A stretch of DNA of 64,000 nucleotides from Ampelocalamus luodianensis. Taxonomy: Eukaryota; Streptophyta; Magnoliopsida; Poales; Poaceae. The notes beneath the pieces are model-generated. The model worked only from the letters and a program-made list of their open reading frames with translations. It made no database searches and was not told the DNA's origin. Within the stretch, counting starts at the first letter, position 1; each line of letters opens with the position of its first letter. The translations under genes and the position numbers were made by a program. Below, one piece after another: positions 35,401 to 47,489 of this stretch. The stretch spans positions 29,724,657-29,788,656 of the forward strand of contig CM070632.1 of assembly GCA_036346255.1 (NCBI GenBank). The letters are read 5' to 3'.

Positions 35401-36646
35401 GCATGGCAAGAATCAAGTAAAGCTATCATTTAAATAAGATCATCAAGATCCAAATAGAAGACAAATTCAAGATTAATATTTATCAAGACAACATTCGAAC
35501 ACATCCTTAACTTAACCATCACTAGCGGTTAGAATAATCGAAAGAGGACCTAGATTTCAACTTATCTAACAAATTTATCGATTATCCGATCGTAAAGATC
35601 AACCCGATACATCCACATTTTTCCACAATTCTTAACAACAATAGCTTCTTGAACAAATATGAACAACCTCTTATCTAAAACTCATCCTGTACCAAATACA
35701 ACGACATTTCACTTTAAGCAATTCACTTCACGGATACTAGTTAAGAATAGACTGCTTGCACAAAGCTAATAACCCAAATCTGATAACTCATACCATAATA
35801 ATTAATTCATTTAATTAACACCTCGTACTTAAGCATGTCAAGACATCACTTAAAGATTTTAACCTAATCTTTCAGAAAAAGAGGCATTACATTCCAACAC
35901 TGGAACTAATCCAAAAGAAATACATAAAGTCAAAGCTTTCACATGTTAAAGAATTTGCAATGAAAACTTTCGGTACTGAATACTCAGCGAATAAATGATT
36001 CACATTCTCCAATAAGAAGGGCAGAACTCCCAAGAAAAGATAAGTTTTTTTTTTTTTGCCGATATCCAACGATCCCAAGAACAACTTTAGACCAGCAGTC
36101 AGGAGAACAAGTAGTCGACTTATGGAACCAAGAAAGTCCAATGAGAACTCATCAGAAGAAATGTAAAACACTAACTCAAGAAAACTTCATCAAACGCAAC
36201 TATTACCAGAACTAGCCACATACAGAACCAAGGAAGAGAATAATATTTTCTAAAGAATCTCACCCTCAACACTCCACTATGGTATTCGGGGTAGATACTA
36301 CTCTATTCTGCTACCACAAATACTGGTGCAATCTGACAAAGTCCAGGGCCACAACCACGGCCTCCACTTCTTAACCTCCATCATCGACACGTTTAAACAA
36401 TATAATCAATTATGATTATACATGATCATATCATGACAATCATAGAATAGATTCATAGATATGGAATATCATAACATATCATAGATTAACAACAAGAAAG
36501 ATAATACAAAAGCAATTCAACAATTGCTCAACGAATGAAACATAACAATAGAAATACGAAACAATGGATTTCCAACCCCACCTCACGTGCACGGTGTGTC
36601 AATTTAATATTCAATTACCACGGACCTAAAGCCCGCTCGATACCAA
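32412..36646 (-). other. Element C interior, pol-derived but non-coding
   Basis: No intact domain was seen. Near 32530-32600 and 32820-32930 it aligns with the 3' end of element B pol (for example accttggctaaccttcc beside accttgggctaagctttcc). The rest shares blocks with A and D, such as the ccaaaagaaatacat block near 35909. The longest minus-strand frame, 35887-36171, resembles no family I know. Confidence 0.65.
36633..36646 (-). other. Element C primer-binding site
   Basis: The minus strand reads ttggtatcgagcgg next to the right LTR. Confidence 0.75.
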
Positions 36647-39025
36647 TGTAACACCACGGCTATTCGGAAGCCAAGATGTCACCTAAAACATCTAACATAC
36701 ATCCATAATGCGAGAAGAATTTGAACTAAGTATTTCAACTAAAGACAACATTAAATTAAGCAGACATGGTGAAGGTATCATTCCTTCACCTTCTAAGTTA
36801 TTTAATACGATCATCAATAAAGAAGGTTCACACGCAGTAATAAATCAACATCCATGTGGAGAAGGTATCCTTCCTTCACCAATTATAATTTAATTATTAC
36901 AGTTCATCATTAACAATGTAAGATAGAACTAAATTTAATCTTGAACATGAATAGGATGATGTGAACGAGTAGTGCGTGTCTACTCCTCCCAAGTGAGCCA
37001 ACATCGGGGTTACCTAAAATAAACAAACAACGCAAGAGTGAGTCCATGACTCGGCAAGTACATGAAAGAAAAGAACACATATACAAACAGGACATCACCA
37101 TTTAAGAATGCGAACCTTGCATCGAGTGAACACTTATGAAAACATGAAATGAATGAATGTAATCAAGGATGGACTGCACACATGCATATACTGGTATAGT
37201 GAGTGACACACCCGTCGGTGTTCATAAGCCCGCACCTTAACAAAAGTGCGGGATCCAAGTCCTATATGAAGAACGTTTCATATAGGTGTCCAAAGCTGCC
37301 CATACCGGAATTGATGGGTCTTACGTGCCCATCTTTGGAATTGATGGGTCTTTCAATCCACTCCGTGGACGGGACATGACAATGTCCAAATTTGCCCACA
37401 TTGGAATGGTGGGACTTACAATCCACTCCGTGGACATAACATGAATAAAAGGATGCATGATATGAACATGAACAGTGATAATACCATCTCTCGTTATATA
37501 CTCCACATAATGAAAGAACATAACCAATTCCGCATCTCGGGTAACACAATATGTCACACTATATTCATGAAAACATTCACAATCACAAGACTCAAAAGCA
37601 ACAAAGTACTTGCCTTCGCGTTGCGATGCGTTGCGAACAACGATGGCGCTCCCAAACCCGTAGCCTCGTGGCCTAAACAATTAAATAACCGAAATAAGAA
37701 CAACATAGAATCCAACCCGAATTAATAGTCTACAATACCCCTTGAACTCCCAAGGAATCGCCATAAAACCTAATCTGAAAAACAGGCTGCAACCCAAAAC
37801 GTGTCGGGACAGCAGCACGAAAATGACAGTAGTTAATGACGTGGGACTCGAAATGAGATGAGTCCAGATCCTACCTCATCTTAACGAACATATCTATAAC
37901 ATTCAAGTTGATGAGATTTCCCAATTCGGCCAATAAACTTCTCTAATAAAGAAAACAAAACAGCAGCACAGCTTCTGTCTGAACAAACAGGACAGCAATA
38001 CTAAAACAACCATAACTTTTAATCTACAACTCCGAATTGAGCGTTCTTTAACAATCTGAAAAGGTTATGAAATTACCTACAATAAACTAGTTGGCACGAC
38101 ATTCAAATTTTGCCTTTAACAAAAAGTGGCACACGGGTCAAAACTAAAGATAGAAACTGACATACAATCTGGACAGACTGATCTACAATCTGGACAGTCA
38201 CAAAGAAAAGTGCATAACTTTTGATCTATAAATCCAAATGAGGTGTTCTTTATCAATCCTGAAAGCTAGTGATATCACCTTCAAAATTTGTTATGGGCAA
38301 GACCTCTGAATCACCATCTAACTAGGCCATATATCAACCTAAACAGAGACTGCTAATTCTCGTCAGGATTCTGGACAGCAGATATTAAATCTATCATAAC
38401 TTTTGACTCGAAAGTCGGAATTAGGTGATCTTGGCGGCCACCGAAAGCTAAGAACAAGACCTACATATCTCTAGGAGATGGGAAACTCAGATTCGGCCTC
38501 TAACATCACGAAAAAGTCCACGCAACAATCTGGACAGAATCGAATTTCTACCCGCAGCAAATCGATATAATCAAAATTGAACCAAAACACATCTACCACT
38601 AATCAAACGATGAGGATCGCACTCGTTACCCTTGTAGCAACCAGGACGTATGTGGGAGAACCTTGGAGAAGATGATCTTCCTCCTCCTTTCTCCTTCTCC
38701 CTTCTTCCTTCCACCATGGCGGCGGCACCTGGAGCTTCTTCCTCATCTTGGTAGAGCAGCACGGAGGGGGCTGCTACAGTACAGCGTGCTACAGTGCGCG
38801 CGATACTGTAGCAGAGGGTAGGGTTTTGGGAAGGAGACCCCTTCTTGACTCCACTACAAGGCCGGCCCACTTGGCTAGGACACCTTGGGCTAAAAGCGAA
38901 GGTCCAATCCTCTCTCAAATCCTGAATTTTCTTTCAATTTTCCTCTAAACTTTAATGCATTCAAATTTGAATAAATTTCTCTTCAGAATAATATGTTCTC
39001 TCTATTTGATATTCGAGGTATTACA
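36647..39025 (-). repeat. Element C LTR, right copy
   Basis: It pairs with 30022-32411. Its hairpin array lies at about 37200-37425. Differences from the left copy are mostly small indels at G/C runs. Confidence 0.9.
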
Positions 39026-39030
39026 ATGGG

Positions 39031-39814
39031 ATCATGACCCGAGGAAAAAAAGTTCTCTTAGGTGTAATGGGGCAGTAAAAGAGGGTATCACAATTACTTT
39101 TCTCACCATTGCAAGTTACTGTCGCTCATGTGCAGATCGTGGGACCGTGCCTCGAGAAAAAAGTAGTACGTTATGAGATAGTCCGACAGTAAAAATAGTA
39201 TTAGAATTACTGTCACATATACTATCTATTACTGTGATATGCGTTGCACGTGGGGCGGCGGGGGTTCTTAGCCCATAACTGTTCGGATTGGGCTGCTCAG
39301 ACTGGGTGGGCTGATTGGCACGTAGAATAGCTATTCTACACTTAGCTATAGAACAGTGTATCTATATGTATATATATGTACATATATATAATATATTTGG
39401 TCGTAAAGTTTTACATTTGAATTTTGAATTTTCTTGTCTTATCTATGTAGATAAATTAGCTCTACGTTGTTTTCACCCTTTTCTAGATTTTTTTTTTCTT
39501 CTGTTGCCATGTTATTTACTTAATAAGATGAACTTGCATTACAACTAGATTTATTGTTTTGTTTTCCACAGACTCGCCACCCTTTATATAAGTACACCTA
39601 TATAAAATTTGATCCATATGTTATACGGATTTATGGTTTATGTTTTTTTTTTTTCTAGATTAATGTGAGAATTTTTAGCTTTTTAAACTTTATCTGATTA
39701 AGTAATGTGGCAATTTTAAACTTTTTCCCATTTTAAAATTCATGTGAAGTCTTATGAAGGAGTTTCCAATTAGTACAGATATAGAAAGCCAGCTAGCCTA
39801 GGTATTACATATTG
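39031..39814. other. Unassigned flank between element C and the hAT-like element
   Basis: The left 280 bp resemble the gcagtaaaag-type sequence seen left of element C. An inverted copy of the 29240-29280 motif follows (gtagaatagctattctacac at 39319). The remainder is AT-rich with (TA)n near 39362-39400. No gene is supported. Confidence 0.5.
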
Positions 39815-39822
39815 GATTCAAT
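39815..39822. repeat. hAT-like element target duplication, left copy
   Basis: gattcaat occurs here and at 58050-58057, at both ends of the element. Eight bp is the standard size for hAT insertions. Confidence 0.75.
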
Positions 39823-40687
39823 CATGGGCCGACCCTCAAGGGGTCATGGGTGTTCAGTTGAACACCCATTTTTTCTTCAAAATATTTGGTATATAATAGA
39901 TATATTAGATGTATATGTTATTAGTTAGGCTAAAACTATATATTTGTGTCCGCAAATGAATTTAGCTCGCACTCCCCACACCTCACGTGTGGCCCATGTA
40001 ATACATTATGCCTATTTTCCTTCCTACTTCAGCCCACCAAACCCTAACCTCTATTCTCTCTCTCATCCTATGGATGTTTGTGTCTGTGTGGGCTGGGGTA
40101 GGGGGGGGCTTCGGCCTCCAAGTGGCAAACGAGTGGAGGCACATGCTACGAAGGCGAGTGATGATCGGTGGACACGACACTACGACGCGATGACAAGCAG
40201 GTGTGAGGCTGCACAGGGCAAGCGTGCGGCAGCGCACCTGTGCTGGCGAACAGAGATGTGACGTGAGAAAGTGGGTGGTAGCGTGGCAAACAGGGAGGAA
40301 GGGAGTGGGCGGCACCAAGGGAGCAACGCGATGGCCGGGAGGGAGCATGGCGGCGGAAAGGGAGCAACATATCCAGCTCACTGTCATCGTCCTCTCTCCA
40401 GATCTAGGTGTGTTCCGCGCACTCCACTTCTTCTCCCTGGCTCTATTCCGCTCCAGCTCTAGTTCTTTCTGGAGTCTAGCCTCTTCCTCTGATTTCTTGG
40501 TTCTTTCCAATGGATGTTCTTTGCTTTGGGCAACGAATAGATAGTTGGGCCCTTGTTACATATGTTTATATGCTAATTTTTGCTCTATGGAAGGAACATT
40601 ATTAGATGGGGTTCTTGCTAATGGGAAAAGAGCAAAAAAGAGCTGGATCAGCAAGGTATGCATCTGTCAAAAAAATTGAAAAAGAAG

Positions 40688-40940
40688 GCAAGAGCTCTAC
40701 TGATCACTATTAGAGGGAAAAAAAGTTTTAGCAGTCTAGCTGTTATAACCTAGAACAGAAAAAAGTGAGAAAACAACAATGACCAAGACCTAGCACAAGT
40801 TTTTTTTTAAGAAAAGAAGAAGACATGACCTCTACCGAGCACTATTTGAGGAAGAAAAATAAGATTTTAGCAGTATAGCTGCTACAGCCCAAAATAGAAA
40901 AATAGAGAACAACAATAACCAAGCACCAAGCACAAGTCTT
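40688..40940 (+). repeat. Two diverged direct copies of a roughly 115-bp unit
   Basis: ttttagcagtctagctg (about 40727) and ttttagcagtatagctgc (about 40864) lie in the same order of blocks. These include gatcactatta or gagcactatttgag, aacaacaa and caagcacaag. Confidence 0.65.
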
Positions 40941-41150
40941 GGCCGCACCCTGCAACAACAACATAACTCAGCAAAAGAAGAAGCCTGGAGCAATAATAAC
41001 TCTATTCCTAGTTTCCACCTCCTCAACTGTCATTGATATCTATAATTTGGTGTTTAATTCATGCCATTATGCTTGCCTTATATCGCCCATTTCCTCATAT
41101 GAAATCATTAATTTCTATATATTTTTGTATTTTGTTATATATATATATAT

Positions 41151-43703
41151 TGTAATATCCCGTTTAAAAATAAAACAAATAAGTGATTAGTACTGAAATT
41201 AAATAGAATTAGAAAAGAAAAATTCAGAAGTTAGAAAGAGTATTAGAACTCTGGCCTTGGCCATAGCTTTTGGCCCAACCGAGGAACCACTTAAAGGGGA
41301 GGCAAACCCTAGCCCTACATTGTAGTGGAGTATCAGTAGCACGCACGCTACAGTAGCCGCCGTCTTGTAGCACCTCCTCCCATGGCAGCCCCTCTCCGCC
41401 CCGGCAGCTCCTCCACCGGCGCCTCCTGCACGACTCTCCCGGTGCGACTCCCGCCGCCGGCCATGGGAGGAGGAAGGAGGTGAGTAGAGGAGGCCGTCTT
41501 GGGGGGTGGAGATCGTCGTCGTCTACGTCGTTCGTCAAGGGTAACCGCTGTCCCATCGTCTAGATGTTTAATTGTTGTTTTTCTAGCAATGTCGGGTTTA
41601 GATCGCGTTCTGTCCAGATTAGTGCGTGGCTGTTTTCGTATCCTTAGAAGCAGAATCTGGAGACCCCATCTACTAGAGATATGTGGGGTTTGTTCTTAGG
41701 TTTAAGTGGCCGCCAAGAACGGCCAAATCCGATTAACGGTTAGAAAGTTATGATTTCTTTAGTGCTGCTGTCCCAAAATCCTGACGAGAATCTGCAGTTA
41801 ACTTGTTAATTAAGTAAGAATTTGATAAGTGCCGAATTGGAACTTGGGATCTCCTAGAGAGTTGTAGGATATCTCGTTATCTTTCATTTCCGACAAGAAT
41901 CACGTCATTTGGACCTCTGTAGCAAAAGTTATCATTTTATTCTTATTGGGTCTATGCTGTGGAATGGTTGCTGGTCTGACAGGTTTTAGTGTTTCGACCT
42001 AAGCGTATATTTAGAGGACAAAGCAGAGGGTCTCGCCATAACGAAAAATGTAGATAATCCTTCCAGCTTTCAGGAAAAGTAAAGATCATGAAATTCGGAT
42101 GAATTCATAGAAAGTTATGATAGTTTTATTGTTGCTGTCCAGAGACCCGACGCAAAAATTGATGCTTTGTTGAATGGCTTGATAGTAAAGGGCCGAATCA
42201 AAGAACCTCACCAACTAGGTTTAGAAGGGGAATTCAATAACCTTTTCAGAATGTCCAAGATCACTTCATTTGGATTTCTGTACAAGAAGTTATGATTTTT
42301 TCAAGGAAATTGTTCTCTGGAAAGGAAATCTGCAGCGTAGATAATAGAGTCGGGATCGCGTCAGTGGATGATGAGTTCATTTGTGATTACAGTTTTGTTA
42401 TTAGACCTACATGGTAGCCTTAGCATGTCTCATTTATATGTCCAGTGTGGGTTTGGCTCGGGAAGCAGTACCTTATCCTCGACATCCACCTTCGCATGGT
42501 TGAGGCAAGTACAATTTTAGTAGACAGATGTTGAATGAGTGTTGAATTGATTGTTTGTGGTGAATGTCGTTGTTTAGTTAGTTTGAGTATGGAAGTGGCT
42601 TATATATGATCCTGTTACTGAAATGCATCTCTATGATGAAGTATGCTTATGAATGTTTTTGTTACTGTATTGCAAGTGCATTAAGGAATAGCATTGAACT
42701 TATTGAGTGGAGTCTTGTGTTATATTAGATAATGTTTGGTGTGAACCATGAATCTTTGTTATGATGTGAAAATTATAGTTCGTGTGTAGTGGTGCATATG
42801 TTATATACTACGCATTGATGTTGGAAAAGTATGATACCTAAGGATGAGAAAGTTGTATTATGAATAGTCTACTTGTATGCCATGAAGATGTGAATGCATT
42901 TGTTCATTTATTGTTCTTATTGAAATTGCATACACACGCATCATGTTGACATTTGTGGGCTCGGTCACGAGTTGACCATGCTATTCTTGAGATCCCGTCC
43001 ATAATGATGACGGGCAAAGATCCCCATGCTCGTGGAGCATGGGCCTAGATCCCACATTGGTGGTATGTGGGCAATTGGTCCCTGTGCTAGAAGGCACGAG
43101 GCATGAGTGTGCATTGACGGATGCACACTCCGCGTTACAGTGTAATGCTAAGAGACAAAGTAAAGGATAAAGTGAAAGTTGAGCATCTTGCATAGCATGT
43201 GCATGGTTTATCCTAAATGTTGTGAAGTGTATTGAGTTGTTGAATTACCATTAAGAATGTTGTCTTTGATTATAGTGTACTTGCTGAGTCATCGAACTCA
43301 CCCTTGTTGTTGTTGTTTGTTTAGGTACCTCTCAAAAGGCGCGACATGCATGGGAGGGCATAGTTATAGTTTTGAAGCAATGCCACGAACATTGAGATTA
43401 TAATTCAATAAAGTTAATCATGCTTAAATAATGAATAAACTGCTTAAGGGCTTCTCTTTTGGTTATGCCTTATGTTGGATTTGTGTAATAGCGTTGATTA
43501 GCATAATATGGATGTCTTTATGATTATGTTTTGAATTGGAAGATCAGTTAATTGATTATTGTTATTGTTTCTTGTGCGAACCTCCGGTATGATTATTTAT
43601 ACAAAGGAGGTTCTGCAGAATTTTTTTGTAAAGTGCCTTAGAATTAATTTGTTTTATGCTATTATGGTAGCATTCCGTGGCTCATGATGGGTGGGGTGTT
43701 CTG
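41151..43703 (+). repeat. Element D LTR, left copy
   Basis: It begins tgtaatatcccg. It contains a gctacagt-type hairpin (41330-41375), aagggtaacc (41537), four modules marked by gttatgat or its variants (41745, 41930, 42115, 42290), ggcaagtac (about 42503), the hairpin array, gagtcatcgaactc (43287), and ttgtttaggtacc (43317). Confidence 0.9.
42955..43140 (+). other. LTR hairpin array, element D left copy
   Basis: The last hairpin is gagtgtgcat (43105-43114), loop tgacgg, atgcacactc (43121-43130). Before it are cccatgct/agcatggg, cccacat/atgtggg and a cccgtc/gacggg stem. In the right copy the last of these is cccgtcat/atgacggg at 49332-49351, fully paired. Confidence 0.8.
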
Positions 43704-46700
43704 ATTGGTATCGAGCGGGCTTTAGGTCCGTGGTAGTTGAAATATTAAATTGACACACCGTACACAGAGGTGGGTGGGGTTTTGCATTGCATATACGCTT
43801 GTTATGTTGTATTGTTGATCTGTTATGATCGATATATCTATAGTATTATACCAAGGTTATTAGGTGTGGGGATAACCCATGTTGAGAGATTGGGGTCGTG
43901 GTTGTGGCCCCGGCTTTACCAGGCTACACTACCGCTCATAGTAGGGTAATAGTGAGTATTTTTGGAGAGGTTGTTCTCTTTCCTAATTTTGATTTGGTCT
44001 ACTCGGTTCAATCATGCTTGATGAATTTCTCTTGGATTAGTAGTTCCTTCCGGTTGATGCGTTTCCACCGATTTAATTTGACCCTTTAAAGCAAGCCTTG
44101 TTCTTCCAACTGTTGAGTCGCTTGCAGCTTGATGGGTTTCAATTGGTTTATAATTGTTTTATAGAGCAAATGTTGTCTTTTCGACACTTGAGCTATTCTT
44201 GCTATTTGTGAATGTCGTCATTGGAAATTTTGTTCCTTATTATGAGAGTTCTACCTTCTTGTTGGCACACTTGACCCATTTATTAAGCTTGGCATTGCGG
44301 GTAATGAAAGTTTTTTTTTGCAAGTTCCTTAACTCAGTGAAACCTTTGGCTTATGTATTTCTCTTGGATTATTTCGAGTGATTAAGTTCTATGCCTCTTT
44401 TCCTAAAAAAAGTTAAAACTACATTTGCGGTGTCTTGTTGTGATTAAATGGGAGGTGGTAATCATCTAGATTAATTGTTATAGCATAAATTATCAAGAAG
44501 GGACATTTGCGTGGAGCATAATTGGTTTTAACCCGAGCTTTGTAATTGAAGTTGATTAAGTGGATGGCTGTCTTTTAGTAGTTCTTGATGAACTGTGAGT
44601 AAAGGTATGCTTACACCTACTAGGAATCCGAGATTTATTAAAAAAATGTGAGGTATTGATGATCTTACATAATCACAAGATTGAAACCTACGTATATCGG
44701 ATTAGAGGAATGTTGAGGTAGTACTCTGTGGCGGTGATTAAAGGAGATGGTGTTATTAAATCTTTAGTTAAACCCTAAGTATATAGTGGAATGTTGACTT
44801 TGTGTTCATAAATGGATAGGTGATGGTAAACAGCAGTAGGGCCCTATGAGCATACGTGATGAATACCATTGTCGATTGTTAGTGATAGATGAAGTGTGTG
44901 TTGAGCAGCACTAATAGTTGGATGGATAAATGATAAGTGATATCTGAAATCGTGTTTTTGAAATTGTTATTTGATAAGCATGATGTTGTTGAAAGAGGTT
45001 TATTTTAACCGTATGGGTTGTATTTCTTTTGGAGAGGTTGAAGATGGGATCAGAGGCTCGGATGACTTTCACTAAGAGTGTATTATTTCGTTGTTAATGT
45101 GATTGTCAATAAGGGATTATGAAGATAATAGTGAATGTTTTGTATGAAGGATTGGATCGCTTGCACGACACGGATTAGGTGAAAAGGTTTCTAGTTTTGG
45201 GTGCAGGATCTTTCGGACCTCATGTTGATATAGTAACTGAATTTGTTTGAGCAACATGAAATGTTGAGAGGTTTTTAGCTCCTAGTGATCTCGTATGATG
45301 TGGTCTTCAAATCTCTTCTTGGTGGAGTTGGCATGGTGATTGTACCCAAAGAAAGTTGCTTTCTTTGTTAAAGGAAAAATGGAGTCAAGTTTTGTAACTT
45401 GCTGGTTATTGAAGTTTATTTAAAGATTTTGATCTTACTCATAAGAGTTTTCCCGAATCTCAAAAGCAAAGTTTTATTTCCGTTTGAGGCTTGTTATTCT
45501 CTGCTTGTGGGACGTGTGCCCTCAATTATGATTTTATCGGTTTATTCTCGAGATCATTGTTATTTGATTGTCTCTCTTGATCTTCTAATTCTGTAAGTGG
45601 TAACGTTTTCCTTTGCGCTGAAATTTATTTCTATTTGCCTCTTCTTCTAAGAAAGGGTTAATCGAACTAAGTTGCAAAGTATCTTGGATGTGATCCGCAA
45701 TGAAATAGTGGTGGTCTAGTGGATGACCGTGAACCTTTGGGAGAGGCATTGAGTAATAAATTGGTTTATTGAACCTTAGAGAGGATTTGATTTAAATAGG
45801 GTGTTTGACTTTGGAGTTAACAGATTTCGTGGTCGCAACTAGGAGGACCTATAGCGAGATGTGGTCCAAGGTTGCGCACAATGTGGCAGAACATTAGAGT
45901 TAACAAGTATGGATAACTTGATCAAGAACATATTTATGTATGGATGTTAGTGATTTAGTATGTTTGAATCCTAGTCAATTAGTTAGGGTTTTGTGAATGG
46001 GTATATTGTGGTCGAGTAGCCGCTTTTTCTTGGTGTGGGTTGGAGAAGGTCTAAGATTGATGAAACGAGTTAACTTGAGTGGTTACTTGATTGGTGACGA
46101 ATGCTAACATTAATAACTAAGGTTATTGTTGAGTGTATGAAATTCGAGTCTTCAGATCTGAGGGTTACCTATCAAGAATACCGAAAATTTATTGTAAGAG
46201 TCTTAGAGGTTGAATTGGGTTTTACATTTTCACGCTAGCATCTTGGTTCCCCGTGATTAGGTTCCAAGAGATATGGTGAACTTTGATAGAATCTTTTGGA
46301 TGCACTAAATGAGCGTGAATGTGGTAAATTTCAAGTCGATTATCCCTAAAAGATTGAGATGATGTGATTGTGGCGAAATCTATATTGTGGTGTGTTGGGA
46401 ATTATTTATCAAAGTAATTCCTTTGTGTAGAAGTTGATCAGTATGTTATTATGGGTTGGAAGAGTCTCTCTACATAGGCGTGGAATATGTGTTCACCTTG
46501 AGCATAGCTTTGAGGTTGCCAAACTAAAGGAAATGAATTAGTATGTTATGTGATGATTGGAATCTCATGGTTTAAGAGAAAATTGAAGTCTTACAAGAAA
46601 GTTTGAAAAAAGGGTATTATTCTCGGATAATGAAATGTTTCCCGGTTTTTATTTGAGCATAGTCTCTATGCCAGTGCAAATATAAATTGGGAAGATTCTC

Positions 46701-47489
46701 CTTGGTTTGCTGATTCTTTTGGTTTAAAAAAATGGTTATTTTGGTCATTTGAGTGATTTCGCCTCTACGCTATTGTGGTGTTTCTTGGCAACCCGCCAAC
46801 TTGAAAGGTGGAAAAGTTTTCTTGATATATTTATTGATTTTGGATTGAGCTTTTCTAGTGGGAGATGGTTTTGAGTTGGATGCATTATGACGGCTTGGTT
46901 TTCCGTTGAGTTCTTCGGATAAGTGAGTTGGTAGGCGAGTTCTTTATCGTCCTTGTCAAAGGAGATCTTTGCTTGCATAGGTAAAGTGATCGTGAGAGTT
47001 GGAATTAGAGTTTCGTGTGTTTTGTGCGAGATGGTGTAATTCGGTACAAAGGGAAGTTTAACCAAAGGTGTGTTGGATAGGTTCCGATAGTTCTGAGTTT
47101 TGTAGATTGGCGTATCGTTAGGACCATTTCAGTACATGCGCGAGTACGCAATGTCTTGTATATTCAGTGTTGAGTGAGTACATGAGAGGTCCAGTTTGAG
47201 ATTTTGTTAGAGCTGTTGGCCAACAAATAAGAACCTACCTTTGAGTCCGTGTGTTGAGTGTACCGTAAAGGTCGAGACTAGTGTTGAGGTGTAAGAGGTT
47301 AGTATCCGTCAAGGCGATGTGATCCCATAAGTCCGAGAGGAAGCAACTTGTGAATTGGAATCTTGTATGAGCGAGCGAGAATCTGAGTTGTTTACTTGAT
47401 GCGTGTTAATTGTGATTAATTTCAGCCGTGGTGTTCTTGCAAATAGAGCGACAAGTAGAATTCGGTCGAATTCTGTTTAAGGGGTAGAA
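43704..47489 (+). other. Element D interior, no coding domain recognised
   Basis: The primer-binding site is at 43706-43716 and the polypurine tract at 47479-47489. Between them are blocks shared, in reverse complement, with A and C: aaattgacacacc near 43747, gtcgtggttgtggcccc near 43893, and cctttggcttatgtatttct near 44344. Short frames show a shared Leu/Phe-rich wording with element A, but no known domain. Confidence 0.7.

Larger units (their letters stand above)
30022..39025 (-). mobile_element. Element C: non-coding long-LTR retrotransposon (LARD-like)
   Basis: LTRs of about 2.39 and 2.38 kb flank a 4.2-kb interior without a recognisable intact domain. The 5-bp duplication atggg is perfect. 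The primer-binding site ttggtatcgagcgg lies by the right LTR on the minus strand, and a purine-rich tract (gtaagggggtagaa) lies by the left LTR. LTR copies are nearly identical, so the insertion is recent. Blocks of the interior match A, D and E2, and its left end matches the 3' end of coding element B. This suggests a derivative of a B-like element that lost its genes. Confidence 0.9.

Noticed and set aside
39983..40510. A 175-codon minus-strand frame in the hAT-like element
   Set aside because: It resembles no known domain, is GC-rich, overlaps open frames on the other strand, and shows no start context or homologous copy in the window.
43706..43716. A tRNA-like stretch
   Set aside because: It is only the 3' complement of initiator Met-tRNA, i.e. 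a primer-binding site; no tRNA gene arms are present.
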